NCBI GenBank assembly: GCA_023409955.1
Contig: JAEYQQ010000201.1
Location: forward strand, 1-37,297
From: Bacillota bacterium
GTDB taxonomy: Bacteria; Bacillota; Clostridia; Christensenellales; Aristaeellaceae
DNA: 37,297 bases
Direction of reading: 5' to 3'
Both the position numbers and the translations under genes were made by a program. The notes beneath the pieces were generated by a model. It had not been told where the DNA came from. It worked only from the letters and a program-made list of their open reading frames with translations, and made no database searches. Of the stretch, positions 7,599 through 15,440 are shown in pieces (the first letter of the stretch is position 1; the number at the start of each line of letters is the position of its first letter).

Positions 7599-8264
7599 TT
7601 ACTTTGAAATAGCTGTTTTATGAAGAAGATTGAAGTCTTTGGGAAGCGAAGCCGGAACCCAGAACAAGGCGTAATGAATACCTTGGCCCGTTTCAAGTCC
7701 ATCTGAATTGACAACACTCGCTACGATAACACTCTGTGGAACAATTTCACGCACATGGTTACGAACCTTCTCCGCAGCACTTTCAGAATATGAGTCAATG
7801 ACAAGGAACTGATTTTCCCCATCCTTTATACGGCTGTCCACCAGTGTCACAATATGACCGGCACGAATATTGCATAGGGATACACCCTTGCCTTCGTGTA
7901 TATGATTCCACAATACATCCAGATCATTTCGAAGCCCGTCTTCCTCATATCTAAAGCCCATCCTGGCAGCTTCACCCTGGGCCATTAGTGCATGTAAAAG
8001 GGCAGGGCGATCCGTACCATCATCTCCGCGGCCACCCTTTTCCCTTGCAAAATCTGATAACCGTTCAGGGTCAATGCGTATATCGTGCATCCACTCCACA
8101 GCATGGCATAGGGAGAACAGCCCACAGCCAGCGCTAGACAGCGTGTCGGATGGTGCTGTTTCATGATCATATGGATAAGACCATTTTTTGCTGCGTTGAT
8201 TCATGATGCGAAGATGGCGTTCTCCATACACTATTTCTATCTGTTTATCAGTATTTAGAAGCAT
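7599..8264 (-). CDS. C39-like (papain-fold) cysteine peptidase-like protein linked to an ABC exporter
   Basis: 221 residues with no signal peptide or membrane segment. A Gly-Cys-Gly in LSSAGCGLFSLCHA, a His in RAGHIVTLVD and an Asp in FLVIDSYS are in the order and spacing of the Cys-His-Asp triad of C39-like peptidases. Between them is an acidic, variable middle. The ATG at 8264 is used, since AGGAAGG lies about 9 bases upstream and the 8267 alternative is TTG. It begins 17 bases after the second ABC subunit, so it is cotranscribed with the exporter pair. C39 domains remove leader peptides in bacteriocin exporters, where they are usually fused to the transporter. Here it is a free protein, and no precursor peptide with a double-glycine leader is evident nearby. 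A peptidase role is inferred; transglutaminase-like or inactive forms are possible. Confidence 0.65.
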   Translation of the reverse strand: MLLNTDKQIEIVYGERHLRIMNQRSKKWSYPYDHETAPSDTLSSAGCGLFSLCHAVEWMHDIRIDPERLSDFAREKGGRGDDGTDRPALLHALMAQGEAARMGFRYEEDGLRNDLDVLWNHIHEGKGVSLCNIRAGHIVTLVDSRIKDGENQFLVIDSYSESAAEKVRNHVREIVPQSVIVASVVNSDGLETGQGIHYALFWVPASLPKDFNLLHKTAISK

Positions 8265-8281
8265 CAAACATTCCCTTCCTC

Positions 8282-10018
8282 TTACGCAAATTGGGCGTCA
8301 TACATCGTCCGGTAAAACCCTTGCAACTGCATCAGCTCGTTGTGCGTGCCAGTTTCCACGATGTTCCCATCCTTCACCACAAGGATCAGATCGGCATTTT
8401 GGATGGTGGACAGCCTGTGGGCGATTACAAAGCAGGTTTTATCCTTCATAAGTGCCCGCATTGCCTGCTGTATCTTAACTTCCGTTCGGGTATCCACATT
8501 TGAAGTTGCCTCATCCAATATGAGCATAGGTGCTTCCATCAGCATGGCCCTGGCGATCGTCAAAAGTTGCTTCTGACCTTTTGATATATTCGCACCGTCA
8601 TCCGTGATCAGTGTATCATACCCCTGGGGTAACCGTTGAATATAGGAGTGTATGCGTGCAGCCTTGGCCGCAGCCTCAACTTCCTCACGGGTTGCATTCT
8701 TTTTGGCATAAGAAATGTTTTCAAACACCGTACCATGGAAAAGCCATGTATCCTGGAGTACCATGGCATAGCTGCGCCGCAGGCTTTTCCTCGTAGCATC
8801 CTCGGCCCTTACGCCATCTACCGTTATTTCACCATCCCCCACATCATAAAACCGCATCAACAGGTTGATTAGTGTCGTCTTGCCGGCACCTGTTGGGCCA
8901 ACAACTGCTATTAGGCTGCCAGGCTTTGCTTGAAAGCTGCAGTTTTGCAAGATGGGCTTGCCTTCTTCATAGCCAAAGGATACATCTTTTACACAGACGT
9001 GCCCTGCTACTTGCGAAAGCACAACAGCATCAGGTTTATCTTCTTTTTCCAGAGGCTCATCCAACACACGGAAAACACGCTCTGCGGCAGCCAATGCAGA
9101 TTGGAATTCGCCGATAATGTTAGCCATTTCATTGATAGGCCCGGAAAACTTGCGGGAATAGAGCACAAAGGATGATATATTGCCAAGTGTCATGCCGCCG
9201 TTCATATACAGCAACGCACCAAATACACTGATAAGCGTTAGCGAAAGATTATTGATAAAGTTGATTGAGGGACCGGCAGTACTTCCATAATAATCTGCCT
9301 TATAATACGCCTCTACTGTCTCATCATTTTTTTGGCCTACACGTTTGACAACATTGTCTTCCTGATGGTATGCCTTGAGGGTTTTTTGTCCGGAGATCAT
9401 TTCTTCCACCAAGCCGTTTAATTCTCCAAGCTTCTTTGAACGAGCCCGGAAGAGAGGCCGGGTATGACTGACTATGAACCTTGTCAGCAGTAATGATAAA
9501 GGGATGGTCAGAACAAAGACCAGTACCAGTATAGGGGATAAAGTGATCATCATGATCAGTGATCCGCTAATGGTGAAAACGCTGGTGAAAATCTGTACCA
9601 AATCGTTGGATAAGGAAGTGTTGATCGTATCTATATCATAAGATATTCGACTGATAATATCACCGCTCTGATGGGTATCGAAATACCCTACCGGCATGTC
9701 TGCCAGGCGTTCAAAGACATCCTTGCGCATTTGGTAAATAACCTTGCGGCTGATTGTAATCATCAGCAATGATAAGCAATAACTAAGCGATGCCGATATT
9801 GCATAGAACATTATCATGCGAAAGACGATGGAAAGAACACCATTGACATCGACCTTTCCGGTTCCCGCTTCAATCAAATCTACAGCATAACCAGCATAAC
9901 GAGGCCCGATCAGCGCTAGGTAGTTTCCTCCTATGGAAAATGCAATGGCAAGTGCCAAAAGCCAACTGTACTTCATCAGATACTGGCCCAGCCGGCGGTA
10001 GACCGTCTTTTTAGCCAC
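8282..10018 (-). CDS. ABC exporter subunit (membrane domain plus ATPase), non-canonical signature motif
   Basis: 578 residues: six membrane helices (about 1-310), then a nucleotide-binding domain. The Walker A is GPTGAGKT, Walker B ends LILDEATSNVD and the H-loop is VIAHRLST, so its own ATP-site residues are intact. The signature motif is ISKGQ instead of LSGGQ. Together with the partner encoded just upstream, this is the pattern of heterodimeric exporters with one active and one degenerate ATP site. The GTG at 10018 has GGGAGG 8 bases before it and overlaps the end of the partner gene by 8 bases; the longer frame from TTG 10048 would start before that site. The substrate is unknown: drug, lipid or peptide are all possible, and the linked peptidase-like gene favours a peptide only weakly. 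Confidence 0.93.
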   Translation of the reverse strand: MAKKTVYRRLGQYLMKYSWLLALAIAFSIGGNYLALIGPRYAGYAVDLIEAGTGKVDVNGVLSIVFRMIMFYAISASLSYCLSLLMITISRKVIYQMRKDVFERLADMPVGYFDTHQSGDIISRISYDIDTINTSLSNDLVQIFTSVFTISGSLIMMITLSPILVLVFVLTIPLSLLLTRFIVSHTRPLFRARSKKLGELNGLVEEMISGQKTLKAYHQEDNVVKRVGQKNDETVEAYYKADYYGSTAGPSINFINNLSLTLISVFGALLYMNGGMTLGNISSFVLYSRKFSGPINEMANIIGEFQSALAAAERVFRVLDEPLEKEDKPDAVVLSQVAGHVCVKDVSFGYEEGKPILQNCSFQAKPGSLIAVVGPTGAGKTTLINLLMRFYDVGDGEITVDGVRAEDATRKSLRRSYAMVLQDTWLFHGTVFENISYAKKNATREEVEAAAKAARIHSYIQRLPQGYDTLITDDGANISKGQKQLLTIARAMLMEAPMLILDEATSNVDTRTEVKIQQAMRALMKDKTCFVIAHRLSTIQNADLILVVKDGNIVETGTHNELMQLQGFYRTMYDAQFA

Positions 10019-11726
10019 GGTCAACACCTCCCATTTGGATGCGCTCAATTTCCTTGTACAATTCGCAGCTTTCCATCAGCTCATCATGGGTACCAAATCC
10101 GGCCATATGACCATCATCCAGCACGATGATATGATCACATCGCATAACGCTGGAAACACGCTGTGCGATTAGTATACATGTGGTTTGGCTGAAATGCTCT
10201 CTGATGTCGCTTCGCAAAGCTGCATCCGTCTTATAGTCCAGTGCGCTGGATGAGTCATCCAGAATCAAGATTTCCGGGTTTCCAGCCAGTGCCCTGGCAA
10301 TCAGCACGCGCTGCTTCTGCCCACCGGAAAGATTAGCACCTTTGATATGCAGCCCCGCCCCATACCCTTCCTTATGCTTAATAAAGTCAGATGCCTGGGC
10401 GTACTTGGCTGCATTGGTCAATTGCTCTCTGTCAATTTTTCGGCCAAGTCGAATATTTTCTTCTATGGTATCTTCAAACAGAACATCGTTTTGAAAAACC
10501 ACGCCAAACTTTTCTCGGAGTTCTCCAATATCCATCTCCCGTATGTCCCTTCCACCAATACGGATTGAACCCTGATCCGTTTCATAAAACCGAAGGAGAA
10601 GCTGTGCGATGGTTGATTTGCCTGCACCTGTGGGACCGATAATCCCCAGTGTTTCGCCTCGCTTTAGCGCAAAGGATATATCTGTCAGGTTGTTTTCATT
10701 TTTGTTATAGGAGAATGAAACATGATCAAAAACCACGTGATCCGTTTCATCGGTCACCGGCGTTGCTGGTATTGTTACCAATTCAGACTGTGCCGACATT
10801 ACCTCAGCAATACGGTTTGCAGAAGCAACCGCTTTTGTATACATGGTAAAAATGCGAGTTATCATCAGCATAGCATTTAGTATAATGGTAAAATACGACA
10901 TAAATGCAACAATGTCACCGACCTCGCCAAGACCGCCATTGACACGGATAGCCCCTACCAATACCACCAGTGTAAGCCCGACATTTAGCAGAAGATCCAT
11001 AGACGGGCTGATTGCGGCCATGGTCATACTGGCCTTTTTCTCTGTTTGCACAACATTTCGGTTAACTTTATCAAAATGCTGCTTTTCATCTTCCGTTTTC
11101 GATAATGCTTTAATAACCCTGATACCCGCTGCGTTTTCTCGCACGACGCGCACCATGCTGTCAACTGCCTCTTGGGATTTTCTATAAAGGGGTATGCCTT
11201 TCTTGGATACAAATACAGTTATCAGGACAATAAAAGGAAGCACCGACACAAGCACCAGCGTTAGAATAGGTTCAAGTGTCAATGTAACAAGAATTCCACC
11301 AATGAGCAGTATGGGTGCTCTAACACCTATGCGCTGCATCATGCCCACCATCTGATGTATATTATATGTATCTGATGTCATTCGAGAAATGAGGGATGGT
11401 ACGGTGAACAGATCGACCTGCCTATTGGAAAGGTATGCGATTTTCTCAAAAAGGTCATAGCGTATTCGTCTTGTCGTGTCCCTTGCCACGACTGCCGCCA
11501 TGCGGTTTGCCATGATATTGGTGGCAACCGCTACGATTGAACAGAATAGCATAACAACGCCCCACCATATGACAGGACCAACTTCACCAAGCGGAATGAC
11601 CTTGTCAATCATGTGAGCCAATACCCATGGAAGACATAGATCCATGATGGTACCAATAAATTTTATGAGGAAACCAAAGAGCATCCTGGGAACATAAGGC
11701 CTTAAATACCGAAAAACAAATTTCAC
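10011..11726 (-). CDS. ABC exporter subunit with degenerate catalytic residues (partner of 8282-10018)
   Basis: 571 residues. Six membrane helices occupy about 1-305. The nucleotide-binding domain has Walker A GPTGAGKS (364-371) and the canonical signature LSGGQ (466-470). Its Walker B reads ILILDDSSSALD, with Asp491 in place of the catalytic Glu, and its H-loop reads LIAQRVSS, with Gln522 in place of His. Its own ATP site is therefore expected to be inactive or slow, while its intact signature completes the partner's active site. This is established for heterodimers of the TM287/288 and BmrCD type. The GTG at 11726 is the first codon of a normal N-terminus, but its ribosome binding site is poor. 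It is the first gene of a three-gene operon. Confidence 0.93.
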   Translation of the reverse strand: MKFVFRYLRPYVPRMLFGFLIKFIGTIMDLCLPWVLAHMIDKVIPLGEVGPVIWWGVVMLFCSIVAVATNIMANRMAAVVARDTTRRIRYDLFEKIAYLSNRQVDLFTVPSLISRMTSDTYNIHQMVGMMQRIGVRAPILLIGGILVTLTLEPILTLVLVSVLPFIVLITVFVSKKGIPLYRKSQEAVDSMVRVVRENAAGIRVIKALSKTEDEKQHFDKVNRNVVQTEKKASMTMAAISPSMDLLLNVGLTLVVLVGAIRVNGGLGEVGDIVAFMSYFTIILNAMLMITRIFTMYTKAVASANRIAEVMSAQSELVTIPATPVTDETDHVVFDHVSFSYNKNENNLTDISFALKRGETLGIIGPTGAGKSTIAQLLLRFYETDQGSIRIGGRDIREMDIGELREKFGVVFQNDVLFEDTIEENIRLGRKIDREQLTNAAKYAQASDFIKHKEGYGAGLHIKGANLSGGQKQRVLIARALAGNPEILILDDSSSALDYKTDAALRSDIREHFSQTTCILIAQRVSSVMRCDHIIVLDDGHMAGFGTHDELMESCELYKEIERIQMGGVDRG

Positions 11727-11750
11727 CGTTTACACTTCTTCTCTCGCAAT

Positions 11751-11781
11751 TCTGTATACAAGAATGTAGTTTACATCAACA
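11751..11781 (-). promoter_or_regulatory. Probable promoter/operator region of the ABC exporter operon
   Basis: On the minus strand TTGTTG is followed after about 18 bases by TATACA. An imperfect inverted repeat (TGTAAAC, nine bases, GTATACA) lies across this segment and could bind a regulator. The rest of 11782-11960 shows no gene. Confidence 0.35.
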
Positions 11782-11963
11782 AATGCGTATTTTCAAGTTA
11801 ATTGGTCGAAAAGAAATAATTTGTCCAGTTACAAAATCAACTTCGTTGTGCTACCAACTGTGCTATGCCTTTTACTATAATATTGCTCTTGTGGCAATGA
11901 TGGTTCATATGCTACAAAAATGCGAAGTATCATTTAGCGCTATGCATTTTCATTAAAGGTGGG

Positions 11964-11985
11964 TATAATAAAGCTCGAAACGAGC
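11964..11985 (+). promoter_or_regulatory. -10 box and inverted repeat before the beta-lactamase-like gene
   Basis: A consensus TATAAT (11964-11969) is followed by GCTCG-AAA-CGAGC (11973-11985), an inverted repeat placed at the expected transcription start. It could be an operator or a short hairpin at the 5' end of the mRNA. No clear -35 box is seen. Confidence 0.5.
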
Positions 11986-11999
11986 ATAATCAATGCGAG

Positions 12000-12809
12000 G
12001 TGCACAGCTTGCCTGCGAATTTATACTCTATACTGGAACTCATGCAACTTACCCCTGGGAAAACCAGCCTCTATTATAAAAACCTTGTAACCGGTACTTC
12101 CTTTACATACCATGCTGATCTTCCAATGATTGCTGCCAGTGTCATTAAGATTCCGATCATGGTTGAAGCATTCAGACAATTAAGAGATGAAGAAGTATCT
12201 GCAGATGAAAGGTTTTGCATTCAAGCTACACAAAAGCTTCCGTCCTGTGGCGTTCTGAGCTACCTTCGAAGCGGTATAGAAGTAACCCTTATGGACCTTG
12301 TAACCCTCATGATCATAGTAAGCGATAACACTGCCACCAACCTTTTGATTGATTTTCTTGGCATGGATGCCATTAATGCAACGCTTGCAGCAACTGGTGC
12401 TACCGGCAGCTTTTTAAACCGCAGGCTGTTTGAACCAGAGCTTGCTCGCCGTGGCATACAAAATTATGTAACTGCCAGTGATATGGGCTGCTTATTGGAA
12501 ATGATGTATCATGAAACATTGATCTCGAAGGAAGCCAGCAAAAAAATGCTGGACATCCTAAGCAGCCAGCAGTTGAATGGTAAAATTCCATTCTTCCTGC
12601 ATGACAAAGGTATCCGGGTCGCACATAAGACCGGTGAGGATGACGGCATCACACATGACGTAGGCATTATTTTTGCCAAAGAGCCTTTCATACTATGCAT
12701 GTGTGCTAACGATACCAACGTCCCCACTTTTGAAAGGCTTATGCAGGATATAGCAAAAATGCTTGTTGATGCACAAATAGATCCTGAAATGAAAGGTGAA
12801 ATCATATGA
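12000..12809 (+). CDS. Class A beta-lactamase-like serine hydrolase without signal peptide
   Basis: 269 residues from the GTG. The class A motif set is present and in order: SxxK at Ser47-Lys50 (AASVIKIP), SDN at 108-110 (IVSDNTATN), an omega-loop EPEL at 145-148 and KTG at 210-212 (AHKTGED). The omega-loop residue that is Asn170 in standard numbering is Ala here. There is no signal peptide or lipobox, unlike exported beta-lactamases, so the protein should stay in the cytoplasm. It may be an esterase or other hydrolase rather than a resistance enzyme. The start is uncertain: GTG at 12000 has no good ribosome binding site, while the TTG at 12009 has GCGAGG 8 bases before it. The gene overlaps the nicotinamidase-like gene by ATGA, so the two are coupled. 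Confidence 0.85.
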   Translation: MHSLPANLYSILELMQLTPGKTSLYYKNLVTGTSFTYHADLPMIAASVIKIPIMVEAFRQLRDEEVSADERFCIQATQKLPSCGVLSYLRSGIEVTLMDLVTLMIIVSDNTATNLLIDFLGMDAINATLAATGATGSFLNRRLFEPELARRGIQNYVTASDMGCLLEMMYHETLISKEASKKMLDILSSQQLNGKIPFFLHDKGIRVAHKTGEDDGITHDVGIIFAKEPFILCMCANDTNVPTFERLMQDIAKMLVDAQIDPEMKGEII

Positions 12810-13336
12810 AAAAGCTGCTGATTATTGTAGACTACCAGAATGATTTCGTGACCGGCAGTCTTGGCTTTTCGAAGGCTGAAATGCTGGAGGAGCCAATTTG
12901 CAGAAAAATTGCTGAATACAGAAACGCCGGCGATGATATTGTTTTTACCTTCGACACCCACGGAGAAAACTATCTGCAAACCAAAGAAGGCAGAATGTTA
13001 CCCATCTCCCACTGTTCGCGCGATTCTGATGGCTGGCAGCTTTATGGCAAGGTGTCTGCTTTAAAAGCCCCAAGCGACGTCATATTTGAAAAGCCCACCT
13101 TTGGTTCAGTCGGTTTGATGAACTATCTTATTGAACATCAATATAAGTCCATTGAGCTTTGTGGTTTGGTTACCAATATGTGCGTGTTGTCCAATGCTGT
13201 TATTGCAAAGACTGCTCAGCCAGACGCAGAAATTATTATCGATGCTGCTTGTACAGCCAGTTTTGATGATACACTGCATGAAAAAACCCTGGATGTGCTA
13301 TCCAGCATTCATTGCACGATAACAAACAGAAACTGA
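12806..13336 (+). CDS. Isochorismatase-family cysteine hydrolase, nicotinamidase-like
   Basis: 176 residues forming one isochorismatase-like domain. The catalytic triad is visible: Asp9 in IIVDYQNDF, Lys96 in FEKPTFGS and Cys126 in LVTNMCVLSNA. Asp50 and His52 (FTFDTHGE) and His69 (PISHC) match the metal-binding set of nicotinamidases, which makes deamidation of nicotinamide to nicotinate the best guess. Other small-amide hydrolases are not excluded. It starts inside the stop of the beta-lactamase-like gene and is followed by a strong terminator, so the pair forms a closed two-gene operon. Confidence 0.88.
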   Translation: MKKLLIIVDYQNDFVTGSLGFSKAEMLEEPICRKIAEYRNAGDDIVFTFDTHGENYLQTKEGRMLPISHCSRDSDGWQLYGKVSALKAPSDVIFEKPTFGSVGLMNYLIEHQYKSIELCGLVTNMCVLSNAVIAKTAQPDAEIIIDAACTASFDDTLHEKTLDVLSSIHCTITNRN

Positions 13337-13343
13337 ATGCAAC

Positions 13344-13385
13344 AAAAGGCTTGGTATATGATATGCCAGCCTTTTATTTTTTTTG
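13344..13385 (+). terminator. Strong rho-independent terminator of the hydrolase operon
   Basis: AAAAGGC, then about seven more pairing bases, folds back on TATGCCA-GCCTTTT. A run of T with one A follows. It ends the unit from 12000 to 13336. Confidence 0.85.
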
Positions 13386-13418
13386 TAACAATTGAAGACA
13401 TTGTCTTTTTATAGCTAA

Positions 13419-13452
13419 TATTCGACTATAATATACCAAATATAATCGAATA
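13419..13452 (+). promoter_or_regulatory. Inverted repeat upstream of the GntR gene, possible operator
   Basis: TATTCGA (13419-13425) and TCGAATA (13446-13452) are perfect inverted arms, and the similarity continues inward with TATA steps. A smaller palindrome GTGCA-A-TGCAC follows at 13466-13476. Both lie upstream of the promoter at 13492-13520, so autoregulation by the GntR protein or control by another factor is possible. Confidence 0.4.
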
Positions 13453-13491
13453 TATCATTAAATTGGTGCAATGCACATGCTAAAGAAAATC

Positions 13492-13520
13492 TTGAAACAA
13501 TAACCTATATATGATAAAAT
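13492..13520 (+). promoter_or_regulatory. Probable promoter of the GntR gene
   Basis: TTGAAA (13492-13497), a spacer of exactly 17 bases and TAAAAT (13515-13520). The predicted start near 13527 leaves about 47 bases before the GTG at 13574. Confidence 0.7.
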
Positions 13521-13573
13521 AATGGCAAATATTAGTTTCCGGCCCTACTTTCTTAATAGGGAGGGTTGCCTTA

Positions 13574-14245
13574 GTGGAAGGATTTCACCGCATTCGGAAT
13601 GATCGTCTTTCCGACAAGGCTGTTCATCAGCTTCTTCAGCGGATACGCGCTGGGGAACTACCAGTTGGCACACGCCTTCCCAATGAAGCAGATTTGGCAA
13701 ACCAGCTTGGTGTAAGCCGGGGCATCCTTCGGGAGGCGTTAACCATTCTCCAAACGCAAGGATATATTTCACGCGCTCCCCGTGAAGGCACGATTGTGAG
13801 AAGTAGCAGTGGCAATGACAGCAGAAATTCCTTTGCCGAGCACATGAGTAATTGCGAGCATAAAGCTTTAATTGAATTTCGGGTAGCAATTGAATGCAGA
13901 GCCATTCGAAATGTCATAAAGCTGGCATCAGCAGTTGAAGTTGAAAGCATATTTCAGTTGATCAGTACGCCAATTTTATCCAGTAAGCATAGGCCTGATT
14001 ACTATTTTCATTACCGGTTGGCAGAGCTCTCTGGAAATCCCCTATTCTGTGCTTTTATTGATCTATATTATGATAACATTTATGAGAAGTCCATTACATT
14101 AATCAACGATCCTATTCTTTTAAAATCTTTGGTTGATGAGCAATTACGTATTGCTGAAGCAATCCGTGCCCGTGATTCCAAAAAAGCCGTTGCATTTATG
14201 CGTAGTCATTTGCACCATATGGAGAAGAATTCAATAATTCCATGA
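13574..14245 (+). CDS. GntR-family regulator, FadR/FCD subfamily
   Basis: 223 residues. The N-terminal winged helix has IRAGELPVGTRLPNEADLAN, LGVSRGILREALTILQTQGY and REGTIV, the standard GntR signature. The C-terminal all-helical domain (about 90-220) fits FCD: EFRVAIECRAIR, DYYFHYRLAELSGNPLF and a terminal MRSHLHHME. His residues at the usual metal-ligand places are kept. The GTG at 13574 has GGGAGGG 9 bases upstream. FCD regulators usually sense small organic acids or sugar acids. The target is not evident from the neighbours, which are on separate transcripts. Confidence 0.93.
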   Translation: MEGFHRIRNDRLSDKAVHQLLQRIRAGELPVGTRLPNEADLANQLGVSRGILREALTILQTQGYISRAPREGTIVRSSSGNDSRNSFAEHMSNCEHKALIEFRVAIECRAIRNVIKLASAVEVESIFQLISTPILSSKHRPDYYFHYRLAELSGNPLFCAFIDLYYDNIYEKSITLINDPILLKSLVDEQLRIAEAIRARDSKKAVAFMRSHLHHMEKNSIIP

Positions 14246-14290
14246 TATGCTTTGATGCCTTATAATTCCATATAATAAAATAATAATAAA

Positions 14291-14331
14291 CAAGGGCCTG
14301 ATGTCTGCATATTACAGATTTCAAGCCCTTG
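14291..14331. terminator. Bidirectional terminator between the GntR and SPFH genes
   Basis: CAAGGGC and GCCCTTG arms (14291-14297 and 14325-14331) enclose a second inner pairing (CTG/CAG). On the minus strand the hairpin is followed by TTTATTATTATTTT, so it best serves the SPFH gene. Confidence 0.65.
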
Positions 14332-14353
14332 ATGTTATTGATTATAACGATGG

Positions 14354-15400
14354 TTACTGTTTGGCACCGCAATCCGGGCAAAACTTTGTTCCGGCTGTAA
14401 GCTCAACTCCACAGGATTTACACTTAGGCGCAGCTTGGTTGGCACCACATTCCGGGCAAAACTTGGCCTGGGGAGCAATCGCTGCGTTGCAACTGATGCA
14501 GGATGATCTGGGTGCCTGTGGTGCAGGCTGTACATTCTGCTGCTGAACAGATTGATTGAACATTTGACCCATCATTGCCCCTGCACTCATGCCCACGCCG
14601 ATTCCCGCCATGGAGCCGCCTGGATTATTGGCTGCTTCCCGCATGGCTTCAGCAGCTTGATACTGAGTATACCGGTTCATGTCCCCCAGTACGCCCATGG
14701 AAGTACGGCGGTCCATGACCTTTTCCACTTCCTCAGGAAGACTAACATTTTCGATGATAAATGAAGTAAGCTCCAAGCCCATGGCCTGAACCTTAGGCTG
14801 CATCGACTTGAGGGAAAAACTGCCCAGTTCTTCATAGTTTGCCGCTAAATCAAGGGCCGGGATCTTGCTTTCAGCAATCGCATCGCTCAGGGACGATACA
14901 ACAAGGCGCTTTATTTGGCCTTCTACATCGTTTACTGAAAACAAGCTGTTGGTGCCAAATACCTCTTTGAGGAAAAGGACTGGTTCTTTAACTCTGAAGG
15001 AATAAATACCAAAAGCACGTAGACGGATAACACCGAATTCTGCATCCCGCATCATTACAGGGTTTGCAGTACCCCATTTCAAATCAAGAAACTGCCTGGT
15101 GTTAACAAAGAAAACATCTGCCTTGAAGGGAGAGTTGAAGCCAAACTTCCAGCTTTTGAGGGCAGTCATAATAGGCATGTTGGAGGTTGTCAGCTCATGT
15201 CGGCCGGGGGTGTAGACATCAGCAATTTGCCCCTCATTCATGAAAATTGCGACTTGGCTTTCCCTTACGGTAAGCTGAGCGCCCATCATAATCTCTTTAC
15301 CGTTCATGTCATAACGGTGGACCATTACATTCCTAGAGTCGTCTATCCACTCAATGACATCAATGAGCTGTCCTTTGATCATGTTCTTAAAAAAACCCAT
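14354..15400 (-). CDS. SPFH/band-7 domain protein with C-terminal double zinc ribbon (YdjI-like)
   Basis: 348 residues. An SPFH domain covers about 25-240 (TVRESQVAIFMNEGQIAD, TPGRHELTT, the GQIKRLVVSSLSDAI region). A Gly/Ala/Met-rich linker and a Gln/Pro stretch follow. Two zinc ribbons end the protein (CISCNAAI to FCPECG and CKSCGVEL to FCPDCG). This is the layout of YdjI of Bacillus subtilis, which works in PspA-linked envelope stress. No transmembrane segment is obvious. GGGAGG lies 6 bases before the ATG. The gene starts 40 bases after the YesN-like gene and probably shares its promoter at 16289-16317. No PspA homologue is in the window. Confidence 0.9.
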   Translation of the reverse strand: MGFFKNMIKGQLIDVIEWIDDSRNVMVHRYDMNGKEIMMGAQLTVRESQVAIFMNEGQIADVYTPGRHELTTSNMPIMTALKSWKFGFNSPFKADVFFVNTRQFLDLKWGTANPVMMRDAEFGVIRLRAFGIYSFRVKEPVLFLKEVFGTNSLFSVNDVEGQIKRLVVSSLSDAIAESKIPALDLAANYEELGSFSLKSMQPKVQAMGLELTSFIIENVSLPEEVEKVMDRRTSMGVLGDMNRYTQYQAAEAMREAANNPGGSMAGIGVGMSAGAMMGQMFNQSVQQQNVQPAPQAPRSSCISCNAAIAPQAKFCPECGANQAAPKCKSCGVELTAGTKFCPDCGAKQ

Positions 15401-15440
15401 ATGCTACCTCCCGCACCAAGATAGAGCCTTTTGCATCATC

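Noticed and set aside
12000..12809. Calling the serine hydrolase an antibiotic-resistance gene
   Set aside because: It has the class A motifs but no signal peptide and a changed omega-loop residue, so resistance is not supported.
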